Source of the DNA: a virus
Reading direction: 5' to 3' (one strand)
DNA: 43,268 nucleotides
IMG/VR virus record: IMGVR_UViG_3300027857_000032
Coordinates: 1-43,268 of that record
Shown here: positions 30,598 through 37,129 of the stretch, piece after piece
Layout: each line of letters begins with the position of its first letter
Numbering within the stretch: position 1 is the first letter of the stretch
Notes under the pieces: generated by a model
The model's input: the letters and a program-made list of their open reading frames with translations, nothing else
Told to the model about the DNA's origin: nothing
Databases searched by the model: none
Program-made: the position numbers and the translations under genes

Positions 30598-30693
30598 AGC
30601 GGGCGTTGGCCCAGGCGGGCGGGTGCGCCTTATAAGCGCGCGAAAGCAGGAGATGCCTGCGACGGCAGGGTTCGACACCCTGGGCCGCTTCCA
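30598..30693 (+). tRNA. Class II tRNA, apparent anticodon TAT (or ATA)
   Basis: A 96-nt tRNA with a long variable arm (stem GCAGG / CCTGC), as in Leu, Ser and Tyr tRNAs. The best-paired anticodon stem TGCGC/GCGCG gives loop CTTATAA and anticodon TAT (Ile codon AUA), which does not suit a class II tRNA. Shifting by one gives ATA (Tyr) with four pairs. T arm CAGGG-TTCGACA-CCCTG and encoded CCA are clear; one acceptor pair is a mismatch. Confidence 0.65.
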
Positions 30694-30780
30694 TTCTAGC
30701 CCCAGCCGTCTTACCACGTTCTATCCAGTTTGCGGACCTGACCGGCTGGACCTTGTGAACGGATGTGGGAGGCTGGAGCA

Positions 30781-30954
30781 ATGACACCGATCAAAGACGC
30801 CACTGAGGACATGCTGAAGTCGGTCGAGGAATTGAACGCAAAGAGCAGGAAATACCGGAACGAAGGACTGCCGTTCAGCTTCGTCGCCGATCCGGCAGAG
30901 GACGGTGTCGTCGGTGTGCAAGTGCCGGTCGGCCGATTTACGTTTGGCGGGTAG
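30781..30954 (+). CDS. Unknown small protein overlapping tRNA-Gln
   Basis: A 57-residue protein starting MTPIKDATEDMLKSVEELNA, with GGAG upstream. It has an amphipathic N-terminal helix followed by strands (LPFSFVADPAEDGVVGV). Its last codons and TAG stop lie inside the 5' acceptor and D region of the tRNA-Gln, so one RNA cannot serve as both full mRNA and processed tRNA. Not recognised. Confidence 0.6.
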   Translation: MTPIKDATEDMLKSVEELNAKSRKYRNEGLPFSFVADPAEDGVVGVQVPVGRFTFGG

Positions 30955-31016
30955 CTCAGGGAGCAAATCGCGTTTTGAGCGCGATAAGGTGGGTTCGATC
31001 CCTACACCCGCTGCCA
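30946..31016 (+). tRNA. tRNA-Gln(TTG), short D loop
   Basis: Acceptor GGCGGGT / ACCCGCT, G73 and weak first pair (G1-U72), both glutamine-like; CCA encoded. Anticodon arm TCGCG-TTTTGAG-CGCGA gives TTG. The D arm is GCTC-AGG-GAGC with only three loop bases, so total length is 71 nt. T arm GTGGG-TTCGATC-CCTAC. Confidence 0.8.
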
Positions 31017-31019
31017 ATT

Positions 31020-31094
31020 GCCCCATTCGACCAGTGGTCTGGGCATCCGGCCTTCACCCGGAGGGTGAGAGTTCGATCCTCTCAGGGGGCACCA
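31020..31094 (+). tRNA. tRNA-Glu(TTC)
   Basis: Acceptor GCCCCAT / AGGGGGC with A73 and encoded CCA; one mismatch at pair six. Anticodon arm TCCGG-CCTTCAC-CCGGA gives TTC, with C rather than T at position 33. T arm GAGAG-TTCGATC-CTCTC is perfect. Confidence 0.8.
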
Positions 31095-31131
31095 TTGACC
31101 ACCAGAGACGAGGCTGCATATATGCCGGCAG

Positions 31132-31202
31132 GCGCGATCCGCCGAGCGGCCCACGGCCTTCAATCCAATGGGAGACGAGTTTGACCCTCGTATCGCGCAC
31201 CA
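31132..31202 (+). tRNA. Degenerate tRNA with unclear anticodon
   Basis: Acceptor GCGCGAT / ATCGCGC is perfect, with A73 and encoded CCA. The D stem GCCG/CGGC and T stem ACGAG/CTCGT are good, but the T loop is TTTGACC. The anticodon stem does not pair well in any register; the best gives loop ATCCAAT (CCA, Trp) with one mismatch and no variable loop. It is probably decaying or has a non-decoding role. Confidence 0.45.
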
Positions 31203-31295
31203 TCCGGCTTCACGACTTCTGAATTACATCCGGCTACCGGACCTCCGACCATGAGCATGACGCTCTTTTGCCTGCTCATAAAACGGAGAAATCAG
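31203..31295 (+). other. Spacer between degenerate tRNA and helical-protein gene
   Basis: A 93-bp gap with CCGGCTACCGG-type short palindromes and a small in-frame ATG run (from 31251) that could extend the following gene. Nothing else recognised. Confidence 0.3.
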
Positions 31296-31652
31296 ATGTC
31301 GCTCGCTTACCTGAAGGTCAAAATCAAGTCGCTCGCCGCTGAGGCGAGAATAATCCGTCACGAGGAAGAGGTCTGGCGCCACCGGGAGACCGACAAGGGC
31401 CGGCCGACGTTCTTTGGACTGCGCTCACACCGCAAGCTGGACGTCCGCACCGAGGCCCGCGCTGCCCAATTGGCCTATGCCTTCCTGCGAGGCCGGCCGT
31501 ATTCGCACACCGAGCCGACCGGCAAGGACAACGGCGGTCGCCAGAGCAACCCGATTGCCTGGAATCGGGTGATGAAGCTCGCGGCCAAGTATGGTCCCAA
31601 TCGCAACCTTGAATGGGACACCGTCAGGGAATGGGCCGATCCGAAACAATAA
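31296..31652 (+). CDS. Unknown helical protein inside the tRNA island
   Basis: A 118-residue protein from the ATG at 31296 (GGAGA upstream). It begins MSLAYLKVKIKSLAAEARII, is basic and helical throughout, and contains the segment HREEE-like charged stretches and an aromatic C-terminus (LEWDTVREWADPKQ). Its stop lies one base before the tRNA-Arg(ACG). Not recognised. Confidence 0.65.
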   Translation: MSLAYLKVKIKSLAAEARIIRHEEEVWRHRETDKGRPTFFGLRSHRKLDVRTEARAAQLAYAFLRGRPYSHTEPTGKDNGGRQSNPIAWNRVMKLAAKYGPNRNLEWDTVREWADPKQ

Positions 31653-31653
31653 C

Positions 31654-31728
31654 GCCCCTGCCGCTGGTCTAGCGGAACCTGCTCTACGAAAGCGGGATTC
31701 GGTGGTTCGATTCCACTCAGGGGCTCCA
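31654..31728 (+). tRNA. tRNA-Arg(ACG)
   Basis: Acceptor GCCCCTG / CAGGGGC, T73, encoded CCA. D arm CCGCT/AGCGG; anticodon arm CTGCT-CTACGAA-AGCGG gives ACG with the standard arginine loop. T arm GGTGG-TTCGATT-CCACT. Decodes CGU and, if deaminated, CGC/CGA. Confidence 0.85.
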
Positions 31729-31730
31729 CT

Positions 31731-31801
31731 GGGCCATCCGCTGGGCCGGGCAGGGTCTTCTACACCCAAGACGGGGGGTTCAATTCCTCCATGGCTCACC
31801 A
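31731..31801 (+). tRNA. tRNA-Arg(TCT), short D arm
   Basis: Acceptor GGGCCAT / ATGGCTC, A73, encoded CCA. Anticodon arm GGGT-CTTCTAC-ACCC gives TCT with a five-base variable loop. A competing register (GTCTT/AAGAC with an eight-base loop) leaves only one variable base and is less likely. The D arm is reduced; total length is 71 nt. Decodes AGA, a rare codon in GC-rich hosts. Confidence 0.7.
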
Positions 31802-31804
31802 AAT

Positions 31805-31879
31805 CTCCCGGTAGCACGATGGACGTGCAGCGGCCTCCGAAGCCGAAGGGTATGGGTTCGACCCCCATCCGGGAGTCCA
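31805..31879 (+). tRNA. tRNA-Arg(CCG)
   Basis: Acceptor CTCCCGG / CCGGGAG (perfect), T73, encoded CCA. Anticodon stem CGGC/GCCG with loop CTCCGAA gives CCG (codon CGG). T arm ATGGG-TTCGACC-CCCAT is perfect. Confidence 0.85.
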
Positions 31880-31885
31880 GATATT

Positions 31886-31961
31886 GCGCGACTAGCCCAC
31901 CGGCAGAGGCAACGGCTTCAAAACCCGTCAAGGCTCGGTTCAAGTCCGAGGTCGCGCACCA
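31886..31961 (+). tRNA. tRNA with anticodon CAA but class I shape (Leu?)
   Basis: Acceptor GCGCGAC / GTCGCGC (perfect), A73, encoded CCA. Anticodon arm ACGGC-TTCAAAA-CCCGT gives CAA (Leu UUG), with a C-C mismatch closing the loop. The variable loop is only five bases, whereas leucine tRNAs have a long arm. T arm CTCGG-TTCAAGT-CCGAG is perfect. Charging identity is uncertain. Confidence 0.7.
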
Positions 31962-31969
31962 ACTGAAAA

Positions 31970-32044
31970 GGCCGACCGGTCGCCCGATCGGCCCTCCCAG
32001 GAGGCATCCCGCCACCTACCGTATTGCCGGGGCGGAACGGTAGG
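31970..32044. other. Two hairpins between tRNA genes
   Basis: This gap (31962-32133, 172 bp, no gene) has GGCCGA/TCGGCC around 31970-31993, and an 8-bp inverted repeat, CCTACCGT (32015-32022) with ACGGTAGG (32037-32044). I see no tRNA in it; processing signals or a decayed tRNA are possible. The remaining 32045-32133 shows nothing I can name. Confidence 0.4.
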
Positions 32045-32133
32045 CACCCCACTATCCCATGACGCGCCTCGCGTAGGGGTTTCACCCACTGCTTTGGTTA
32101 ACGCCATCCGGTGACGACTGAATAACAGACTTT

Positions 32134-32214
32134 GGGCCAGATGCGATCACTGGTGTGCGCGGCGGTCTCTTAAACCGTGTCAATGGTTGGGTTCGATTCC
32201 CACCTGGCCCTCCA
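32134..32214 (+). tRNA. tRNA-Lys(CTT)
   Basis: Acceptor GGGCCAG / CTGGCCC (perfect), T73, encoded CCA. Anticodon arm GCGGT-CTCTTAA-ACCGT gives CTT. The T stem has one mismatch and the variable loop is eight bases, longer than usual for lysine, so length is 81 nt. Confidence 0.75.
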
Positions 32215-32218
32215 CTTT

Positions 32219-32293
32219 GCCGGCGTCATTCAATGGTAGGATGCGGCCCTCGTAAAGCCGCTATGACGGGTTCGATTCCCTCCGCTGGCTCCA
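32219..32293 (+). tRNA. tRNA-Thr(CGT)
   Basis: Acceptor GCCGGCG / CGCTGGC, T73, encoded CCA. Anticodon arm CGGCC-CTCGTAA-AGCCG gives CGT with a C-A pair next to the loop. The T stem has only three good pairs. Decodes ACG. Confidence 0.7.
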
Positions 32294-32308
32294 AACCCTG
32301 GTGAGACC

Positions 32309-32881
32309 ATGATCGCCGCTACAGACCGCCGCACCCTCGTGCTCAATGCCGACTACAGGCCGATCGCCACCTACCCTCTGTCGCTGATCAGCGGCCAGGA
32401 GGCGGTGAAGGCGGTCTATCGTGGTCGTGCTACAGTGGTCGAAGAGTGGGCCGAAGCGTTCCGCTCGCCCACCCGCGAGATCCGGGTGCCCAAGACCATC
32501 GCGCTCAACGAGTATGTGCCGATCAATGCGGCGCCCAAGTTTTGCCGGCGTTCCATTTTGTTGCGGGATCGGTTTCGCTGCCAGTATTGCGGTGAGCGGT
32601 TCGACAGCAAGGATCTGACGTTCGACCACGTCATCCCGAGGTCGAAGGGTGGTCAGACAGTCTGGTCCAACATCCTGTCGTGCTGCGTCGCCTGCAACAT
32701 CGCGAAGCGGAACCTGCCGGCGAACTGGTCGGGCAAGAAGGGCTCGGGGATGCGGCCGTTGAAGTCACCGCGGCAGCCGACAACAATGGAATTGCTTAGA
32801 GCGGGCATGGAGTTTCTTGACCCGGAAACCAGAGAAAACTGGAGTGAGTGGCTGTATTGGAGCGTTGAACTCAAACCGTGA
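32309..32881 (+). CDS. HNH endonuclease
   Basis: A 190-residue protein starting 16 nt after tRNA-Thr. Residues 1-75 are the conserved N-terminal region of this HNH subfamily (RRTLVLNADYRPIATYPLSL). The nuclease core is FRCQYCGERF, LTFDHVIPRSKGGQTVW, CVACNIAKRN, with zinc-binding CxxC pairs and catalytic His. It may be a virion-packaging HNH partner or a mobile gene. Its place in the tRNA island and not beside the terminase favours the latter. Confidence 0.88.
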   Translation: MIAATDRRTLVLNADYRPIATYPLSLISGQEAVKAVYRGRATVVEEWAEAFRSPTREIRVPKTIALNEYVPINAAPKFCRRSILLRDRFRCQYCGERFDSKDLTFDHVIPRSKGGQTVWSNILSCCVACNIAKRNLPANWSGKKGSGMRPLKSPRQPTTMELLRAGMEFLDPETRENWSEWLYWSVELKP

Positions 32882-32884
32882 GAC

Positions 32885-32950
32885 TTGACGCAAGGGAATC
32901 CAATACATTAGAGAGCGAACTATTCGGACCGTGACGAGCATCCACGGGTG
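32885..32950 (+). promoter_or_regulatory. Late leader hairpin C with candidate promoter
   Basis: Core 32925-32950. Stem CCGTG (32929-32933) with CACGG (32943-32947) around loop ACGAGCATC. TTGACG (32885) is a good -35; the matching -10 near 32907 is weak (ATTAGA). It precedes the scaffold gene. The loop differs from copies A, B and D, the stem does not. Confidence 0.65.
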
Positions 32951-32984
32951 ATGGAATCCAAAATGACCGGGATATTCACCACTC

Positions 32985-34238
32985 ATGGCGCTTGCCGCTC
33001 GTCCGCAACACGACATCATCTTCAATCCTTCGATCCCGTTGGCTGCAACTTCAGATGCACCCTTGGCCGAGATTGTTCGGCCACCCGAGTCAGCTTCAAA
33101 TGATCAGGGCGACCAGACTGCCGGCGTCCCGAAAGAGATATCGCCTGAAGAGGCAGCACTCGCAGCCGCGGCGCGCAAAGGCGATCCTGCTACAGCCGAA
33201 CTGACCGAGGACGGCAAAGAGAAGCCGGTCGATGCGAAGGCGAAACCCGACGAGGGCAAGCCGGACGAGGACGACGGCATCCAGGTCGATGAGAACGCGC
33301 CTTTCGCCTTCAAGAAGCAGGTCGCCGACATCCGCAAGAAGTCTGCCGAGCGTGTGCAGGCTATCCGTGATGCGGCCAAGGCCGAGGTCGGCGACGAGAA
33401 GTGGGACAAGGCCTGGGAAGCTGCCAACGCCAATGTCGTCGGCAAGTTCCGTGACGAAGTGAAGGCGGCCAAGGCCGAGGCGGCACGTGTCGCCAGGGAG
33501 AAAGAGGCGGTTGCGGCCGAGCGGGAAGCGCTCGCAGCGAAAATCGCCGAACTGGAGGCTGCCAGACCTCGCGAAGAGCCGAAGGCGGACCCACGGCCAG
33601 CCCGTGAAGACTTCGACGACCCGGATCTGTTCGCTGAAGCATTGGTCGCCTGGGGCAAGCGCGACCAGCAACGCGAAATCGAAGCGCAGCAGGCGGCCGA
33701 GAAGGCTGAAGCCGATCGCATCGCCGCTGAGAAAAAGGCCGAAGAGGACAAGAAGGCTGCCGAGGAGCAGGAAGAGGCGGTTCGTGAAGAGAACGCCAGG
33801 ATTGCGCTCGATTGGCAGGCCAAGACTGCCGCCGCTCAGGAGAAGTATGGCGACTACGAAGAGATCGTGATGCGGTCGCCGGCCGACGGCGGCCCCACGG
33901 TGACCGAGATCATGGCACAGGCCATGACGCGCACCGACAACGGTCCCGACGTCGCTTATTGGCTCGCCCTCAATCCCGAGGAATCGGTGAGGATCGCCGA
34001 GCTTCAAAACCCAATCCTTCAATACGGCGAGATCATGAAGATCTCCGGTCGTTTGTCCGCGCCAACGGCCCGGACGCGCACCCGTATCCCAGCGCCGATC
34101 AAGCCGATCGACGCCACCCGAAACGAACCGGTTCAGACCAATCCCGACGATGAGGACATGGACAGCTACTACAAGCGGCGCACACAGGCGACCTTGGCAG
34201 AGCGGCGTCCATTCTTCCCGAACGGCGGCCTGCACTGA
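32985..34238 (+). CDS. Scaffolding-like protein
   Basis: A 417-residue, highly charged protein directly upstream of the coat gene. Residues ~20-95 are acidic and disordered; ~100-285 are long Ala/Glu/Lys coiled coil (AAEKAEADRIAAEKKAEEDK); the C-terminal third ends basic (YYKRRTQATLAERRPFF), like the coat-binding end of P22-type scaffolds. It should direct procapsid assembly and leave before or during packaging. An ATG at 32964 in another frame is not used. Preceded by leader C. Confidence 0.82.
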   Translation: MALAARPQHDIIFNPSIPLAATSDAPLAEIVRPPESASNDQGDQTAGVPKEISPEEAALAAAARKGDPATAELTEDGKEKPVDAKAKPDEGKPDEDDGIQVDENAPFAFKKQVADIRKKSAERVQAIRDAAKAEVGDEKWDKAWEAANANVVGKFRDEVKAAKAEAARVAREKEAVAAEREALAAKIAELEAARPREEPKADPRPAREDFDDPDLFAEALVAWGKRDQQREIEAQQAAEKAEADRIAAEKKAEEDKKAAEEQEEAVREENARIALDWQAKTAAAQEKYGDYEEIVMRSPADGGPTVTEIMAQAMTRTDNGPDVAYWLALNPEESVRIAELQNPILQYGEIMKISGRLSAPTARTRTRIPAPIKPIDATRNEPVQTNPDDEDMDSYYKRRTQATLAERRPFFPNGGLH

Positions 34239-34242
34239 CCCA

Positions 34243-34347
34243 CCCGCTTCGGCGGGGATGACTACCATCGACCCGCTACGGCGGGGTTTTGCCTACCTAC
34301 CTCACCCGCCACGGCGGGGTTTCAGACCGCACCCGGAACGGCCGGGG
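34243..34347 (+). repeat. Four tandem YNCG-type hairpins between scaffold and coat
   Basis: CCCGC-(4 nt)-GCGGG stems start at 34243, 34272 and 34305 with loops TTCG, TACG and CACG; a fourth, CCCGG-AACGG-CCGGG-type, starts at 34332. Spacing is 27-33 bp. The second and third are followed by TTTT/TTT. This gene-free 160-bp stretch ends with AAGGAG before the coat GTG. Attenuation, RNA processing or transcript stabilisation are possible. Confidence 0.7.
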
Positions 34348-34398
34348 ACATCATCAGTGAAACCTTGTCAGTCGCCCTGATAGGCGAAGGAGAATTCC

Positions 34399-35595
34399 GT
34401 GGCTGCGAACGCACTTCTGACGCCTGCCTTGATCACCAAGGAGACGTTGACCATCCTGACGAACAACCTGGTCGCAGCGGCCAAGGTCAATCGTCAGTTT
34501 GAAAACCAGTTCGTGAAGATCGGCACCACCCTGACGGTGCGTAAGCCGAACCGCTTCACTGTGACCCTGGGGCCGGCGCTCCAGATCCAGGACATCACCG
34601 AGCCCTCAACGTCGATCTCGATCTCGACGCAGGCTCACGTGGACTTCCAGTTCAGTTCTCAGGAACTGACGCTGACCATCGAGGAATACAGCGAGCGGTA
34701 TTGCAAGCCAGCCGCCGAAACCCTGGCCAACACCGTCGATGTGTCCCTGCTTCAGTTGTTCAACCAGATCAACAACGAGGTCGGCACTCCCGGCTCACCA
34801 CCGGCTGCCTTCTCGTCGATCGCCGCGGTTGGTCAGCGCATGGACGAAAACGCAGCACCGCAGGACGGCCGCACGCTGATCCTGAATGCCGCGGCCTACT
34901 GGTCACTGGCGAACGGCGTGTCGAACCTGTTCACCCGTTCGGTTGCCGAACCGGCGCTCAAGGGCTTCCTGGCCGTGATCGCCAACTTCGAAATCTACCT
35001 GGATCAGAACGTCCAGGCTCAGACCGTCGGAGCTTACGCCGGCACTGGTGTTGTCAACGGCGCCGGTCAGACTGGTTCCCAGATCGTCACCAACGGCTGG
35101 ACCGCTTCGATCACCGGCCTGTTGAACGTCGGCGACGTCGTCAACTTCACTGGCGTGCACAACGTGAACGCACAGCCGGGACCGAACGGGTTCATTTCGA
35201 CCGGGACCTTGCAGGATTTCGTTATCACTTCGATCACCAACAGTGACTCGGGTGGCAACGCGACCCTCAACATCTCTCCGGCGATCACCATCAGCGGCGC
35301 CTATCAGAACGTGGATGGAGCACCGGCCAACGGTGCGGCGATCACCGTCAAGGGCTCTGCGAGCACGTCATACTTCCAGAACATCGCATTCACCCGCGAT
35401 GCCTTTGGTCTCGTGTGTGTGCCGATGGAGCTTCCGGGCGGTGTCGATTTCGCAGCACGGCAGATGTACCGCCAGATCTCGATGCGTATCGTTCGAGCCT
35501 ATGACGTGTGGAACGACGTCACCCCATGCCGTATCGACATTCTTTACGGCGTGAGCACGTTCTATCAGCAGCTTGCCTGCCGGTTGACCAACTGA
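34399..35595 (+). CDS. Major capsid (coat) protein, P22 type
   Basis: A 398-residue protein with a GTG start (AAGGAG upstream). The N-terminus NALLTPALITKETLTILTNN and the E-loop-like IGTTLTVRKPNRFTV match P22 coat-type proteins of the HK97 fold. An insertion domain with NVGDVVNFTGVHNVN at ~240-265 corresponds to the telokin-like I-domain of P22. It ends with the conserved DILYGVSTFYQQLACRL-type segment. It forms the icosahedral shell with the scaffold upstream. Confidence 0.9.
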   Translation: MAANALLTPALITKETLTILTNNLVAAAKVNRQFENQFVKIGTTLTVRKPNRFTVTLGPALQIQDITEPSTSISISTQAHVDFQFSSQELTLTIEEYSERYCKPAAETLANTVDVSLLQLFNQINNEVGTPGSPPAAFSSIAAVGQRMDENAAPQDGRTLILNAAAYWSLANGVSNLFTRSVAEPALKGFLAVIANFEIYLDQNVQAQTVGAYAGTGVVNGAGQTGSQIVTNGWTASITGLLNVGDVVNFTGVHNVNAQPGPNGFISTGTLQDFVITSITNSDSGGNATLNISPAITISGAYQNVDGAPANGAAITVKGSASTSYFQNIAFTRDAFGLVCVPMELPGGVDFAARQMYRQISMRIVRAYDVWNDVTPCRIDILYGVSTFYQQLACRLTN

Positions 35596-35972
35596 TGAGC
35601 AACCGCGCGCAACGTCGGCTGGAGCAGTTTCAGAAGCGTCCGGCGAACCGGTTCCTGAGTGAACTGGCTCGCCGCCGCCTGAACGGTGCCTATTCGGAAG
35701 CAATGCGGTCGGAGATGGAGCAGGAGGCCAATGGCCGTCCGACGCCACCCGAGATCGCAGCGAAAATGACCAAAGAGAAGCAGGATCAGCTTTTCCAGGT
35801 CATGGTTCCGGACAAGGTCACCGGGGAAATGTTCCATGCCTCGCCCATGATGGGGCGCGATGCGTGCGGTTCCATCGCCGAAACAATCAATCGCCAGGTC
35901 ATCAAGGGTAAGCGGCCAAACTGGGGTATGGCGGAAGTCCTCCCGGTGCAGCGCATTGAAGGAGCAGACTAA
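35595..35972 (+). CDS. Unknown small head-region protein
   Basis: A 125-residue basic helical protein starting MSNRAQRRLEQFQKRPANRF, coupled to the coat gene by TGATG and to the next gene by overlapping bases. Its place between coat and decoration-like genes suggests a head-associated role. Not recognised. Confidence 0.65.
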   Translation: MSNRAQRRLEQFQKRPANRFLSELARRRLNGAYSEAMRSEMEQEANGRPTPPEIAAKMTKEKQDQLFQVMVPDKVTGEMFHASPMMGRDACGSIAETINRQVIKGKRPNWGMAEVLPVQRIEGAD

Positions 35973-37036
35973 TGTCTGGGTTCAGCACTTCTGGAATTGT
36001 TACGACCACGTCAAACGTCCGTCAGTTGTCGGACGGAAACGCCCTGAGCGGCGGCCCCGGTGTTCAGCTTGGTATCAACGCCAGCGACAAGGTGGGCTTC
36101 TTCGGCGCAACCCCGGTCGTGGAGCCGGGCACCAACGGCCTGCCGCAGCGGGTGACCGCCAACGTGACCATCTGGGCAACCACCCAGAGCCCGTCAGCGG
36201 TCAACCCGAATACCTCGTCAGAAAAGGCGATGACCATCACCGGGGTGCTCGCCACCGACATGGTGGCAGTGGTGACCAAGCCGACCACCCAGGCCGGTCT
36301 GTTGGTCGGAACCGGCCGTGTGTCGGCTGCCAACACCGTCCAGGTGACATTCGGCAACGACACCGCGGCGACCATCACCCCGACCACCACTGAAACCTAC
36401 GACGTCATCACCATCGGTGCTGCGCTCGCGCAGACCCAGGCGTTGACGCCGGCCGCAGTCGGCCCGAACACCACGTCGGAACAATTCTTCGCTGTTTCGG
36501 GTGCTCAGCCGGGTCAGGTCGTGTTCGTCAACAAGCCGACCACTCAGGCTGGTCTGATCATCACCCAGGCTCGCGTTCCTTCTGCGGGTCAGGTGGCGAT
36601 CCAGTTCCAGAACCTGACCGCTGCCACCATCACCCCGACTGCGGCGGAGACCTACACCTTCGCACTGATGGCGGCTGCATCGCCGGCACCGATCATGACC
36701 AGGATCGTGCAGACCCTGACCCCGGTTTCGGTCGCGGCGAACACCACCGCGGAGCAGACCTTCACGGTGAACGGTTTGGTGGCTGGCACTGAGGTCTACG
36801 TCGTGAAGCCGTCGGTGACTGCGAACCTGGTGGTGGCCGGCGCTCGTGTCTCTGCGGCGAACACCCTGGCGGTCAACTACGCGAACAACTCCGGTTCCGC
36901 GATCGTTCCGCCAGCCGAAGCCTACACCATCGCCTACTTCACGACCTCTGCCCCGTCCGCGGGCTCTTCGACCGTTCTGCCGGCCCAGAAGGGCAGCGGA
37001 GAGGCGGCCCTGGCCCAGCTTGGCCTGTTGGTCTGA
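35972..37036 (+). CDS. Repeat protein, probable capsid decoration protein
   Basis: A 354-residue protein with an N-terminal region of ~70 residues followed by three ~88-residue repeats starting near residues 72, 159 and 247. Each has SxxNTxSEQ, then VxKPTTQAGL, ARVxSAxxVxxxF and AATITPTxAETY. The repeats look like beta sandwiches. It lies just after coat and ends in a strong terminator, so abundant display on the capsid is likely. Residues 330-354 are a serine/glycine linker and short helix. Confidence 0.65.
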   Translation: MSGFSTSGIVTTTSNVRQLSDGNALSGGPGVQLGINASDKVGFFGATPVVEPGTNGLPQRVTANVTIWATTQSPSAVNPNTSSEKAMTITGVLATDMVAVVTKPTTQAGLLVGTGRVSAANTVQVTFGNDTAATITPTTTETYDVITIGAALAQTQALTPAAVGPNTTSEQFFAVSGAQPGQVVFVNKPTTQAGLIITQARVPSAGQVAIQFQNLTAATITPTAAETYTFALMAAASPAPIMTRIVQTLTPVSVAANTTAEQTFTVNGLVAGTEVYVVKPSVTANLVVAGARVSAANTLAVNYANNSGSAIVPPAEAYTIAYFTTSAPSAGSSTVLPAQKGSGEAALAQLGLLV

Positions 37037-37048
37037 TCGAGAACAACG

Positions 37049-37081
37049 AAGGGGGTCGGTGCTGCCGGCCCCCTTCTGTTT
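37049..37081 (+). terminator. Strong intrinsic terminator
   Basis: AAGGGGGTCGG (37049-37059), loop TGCTG, CCGGCCCCCTT (37065-37075), then CTGTTT. An 11-bp stem with one G-U pair. It closes the coat/decoration transcription unit. Confidence 0.85.
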
Positions 37082-37129
37082 GACATGACTCCGTGAGCAG
37101 AGGGCAGGAAGCGGACAGTCAAGGAGCAA

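Noticed and set aside
30385-30717. Protein-coding frames across the tRNA island (both strands)
   Set aside because: They read through tRNA-Ala, tRNA-Gly and the class II tRNA; tRNA-derived pseudo-proteins are a common annotation error.
31731-31801. Eight-base anticodon loop (frameshift suppressor) in this tRNA
   Set aside because: A register with stem GGGT/ACCC gives a normal seven-base loop CTTCTAC and a five-base variable loop, hence ordinary Arg(TCT).
31886-31961. Opal suppressor anticodon TCA
   Set aside because: The CTTCAAA register breaks the anticodon stem, and most genes here end in TGA, so stop recoding is unlikely.
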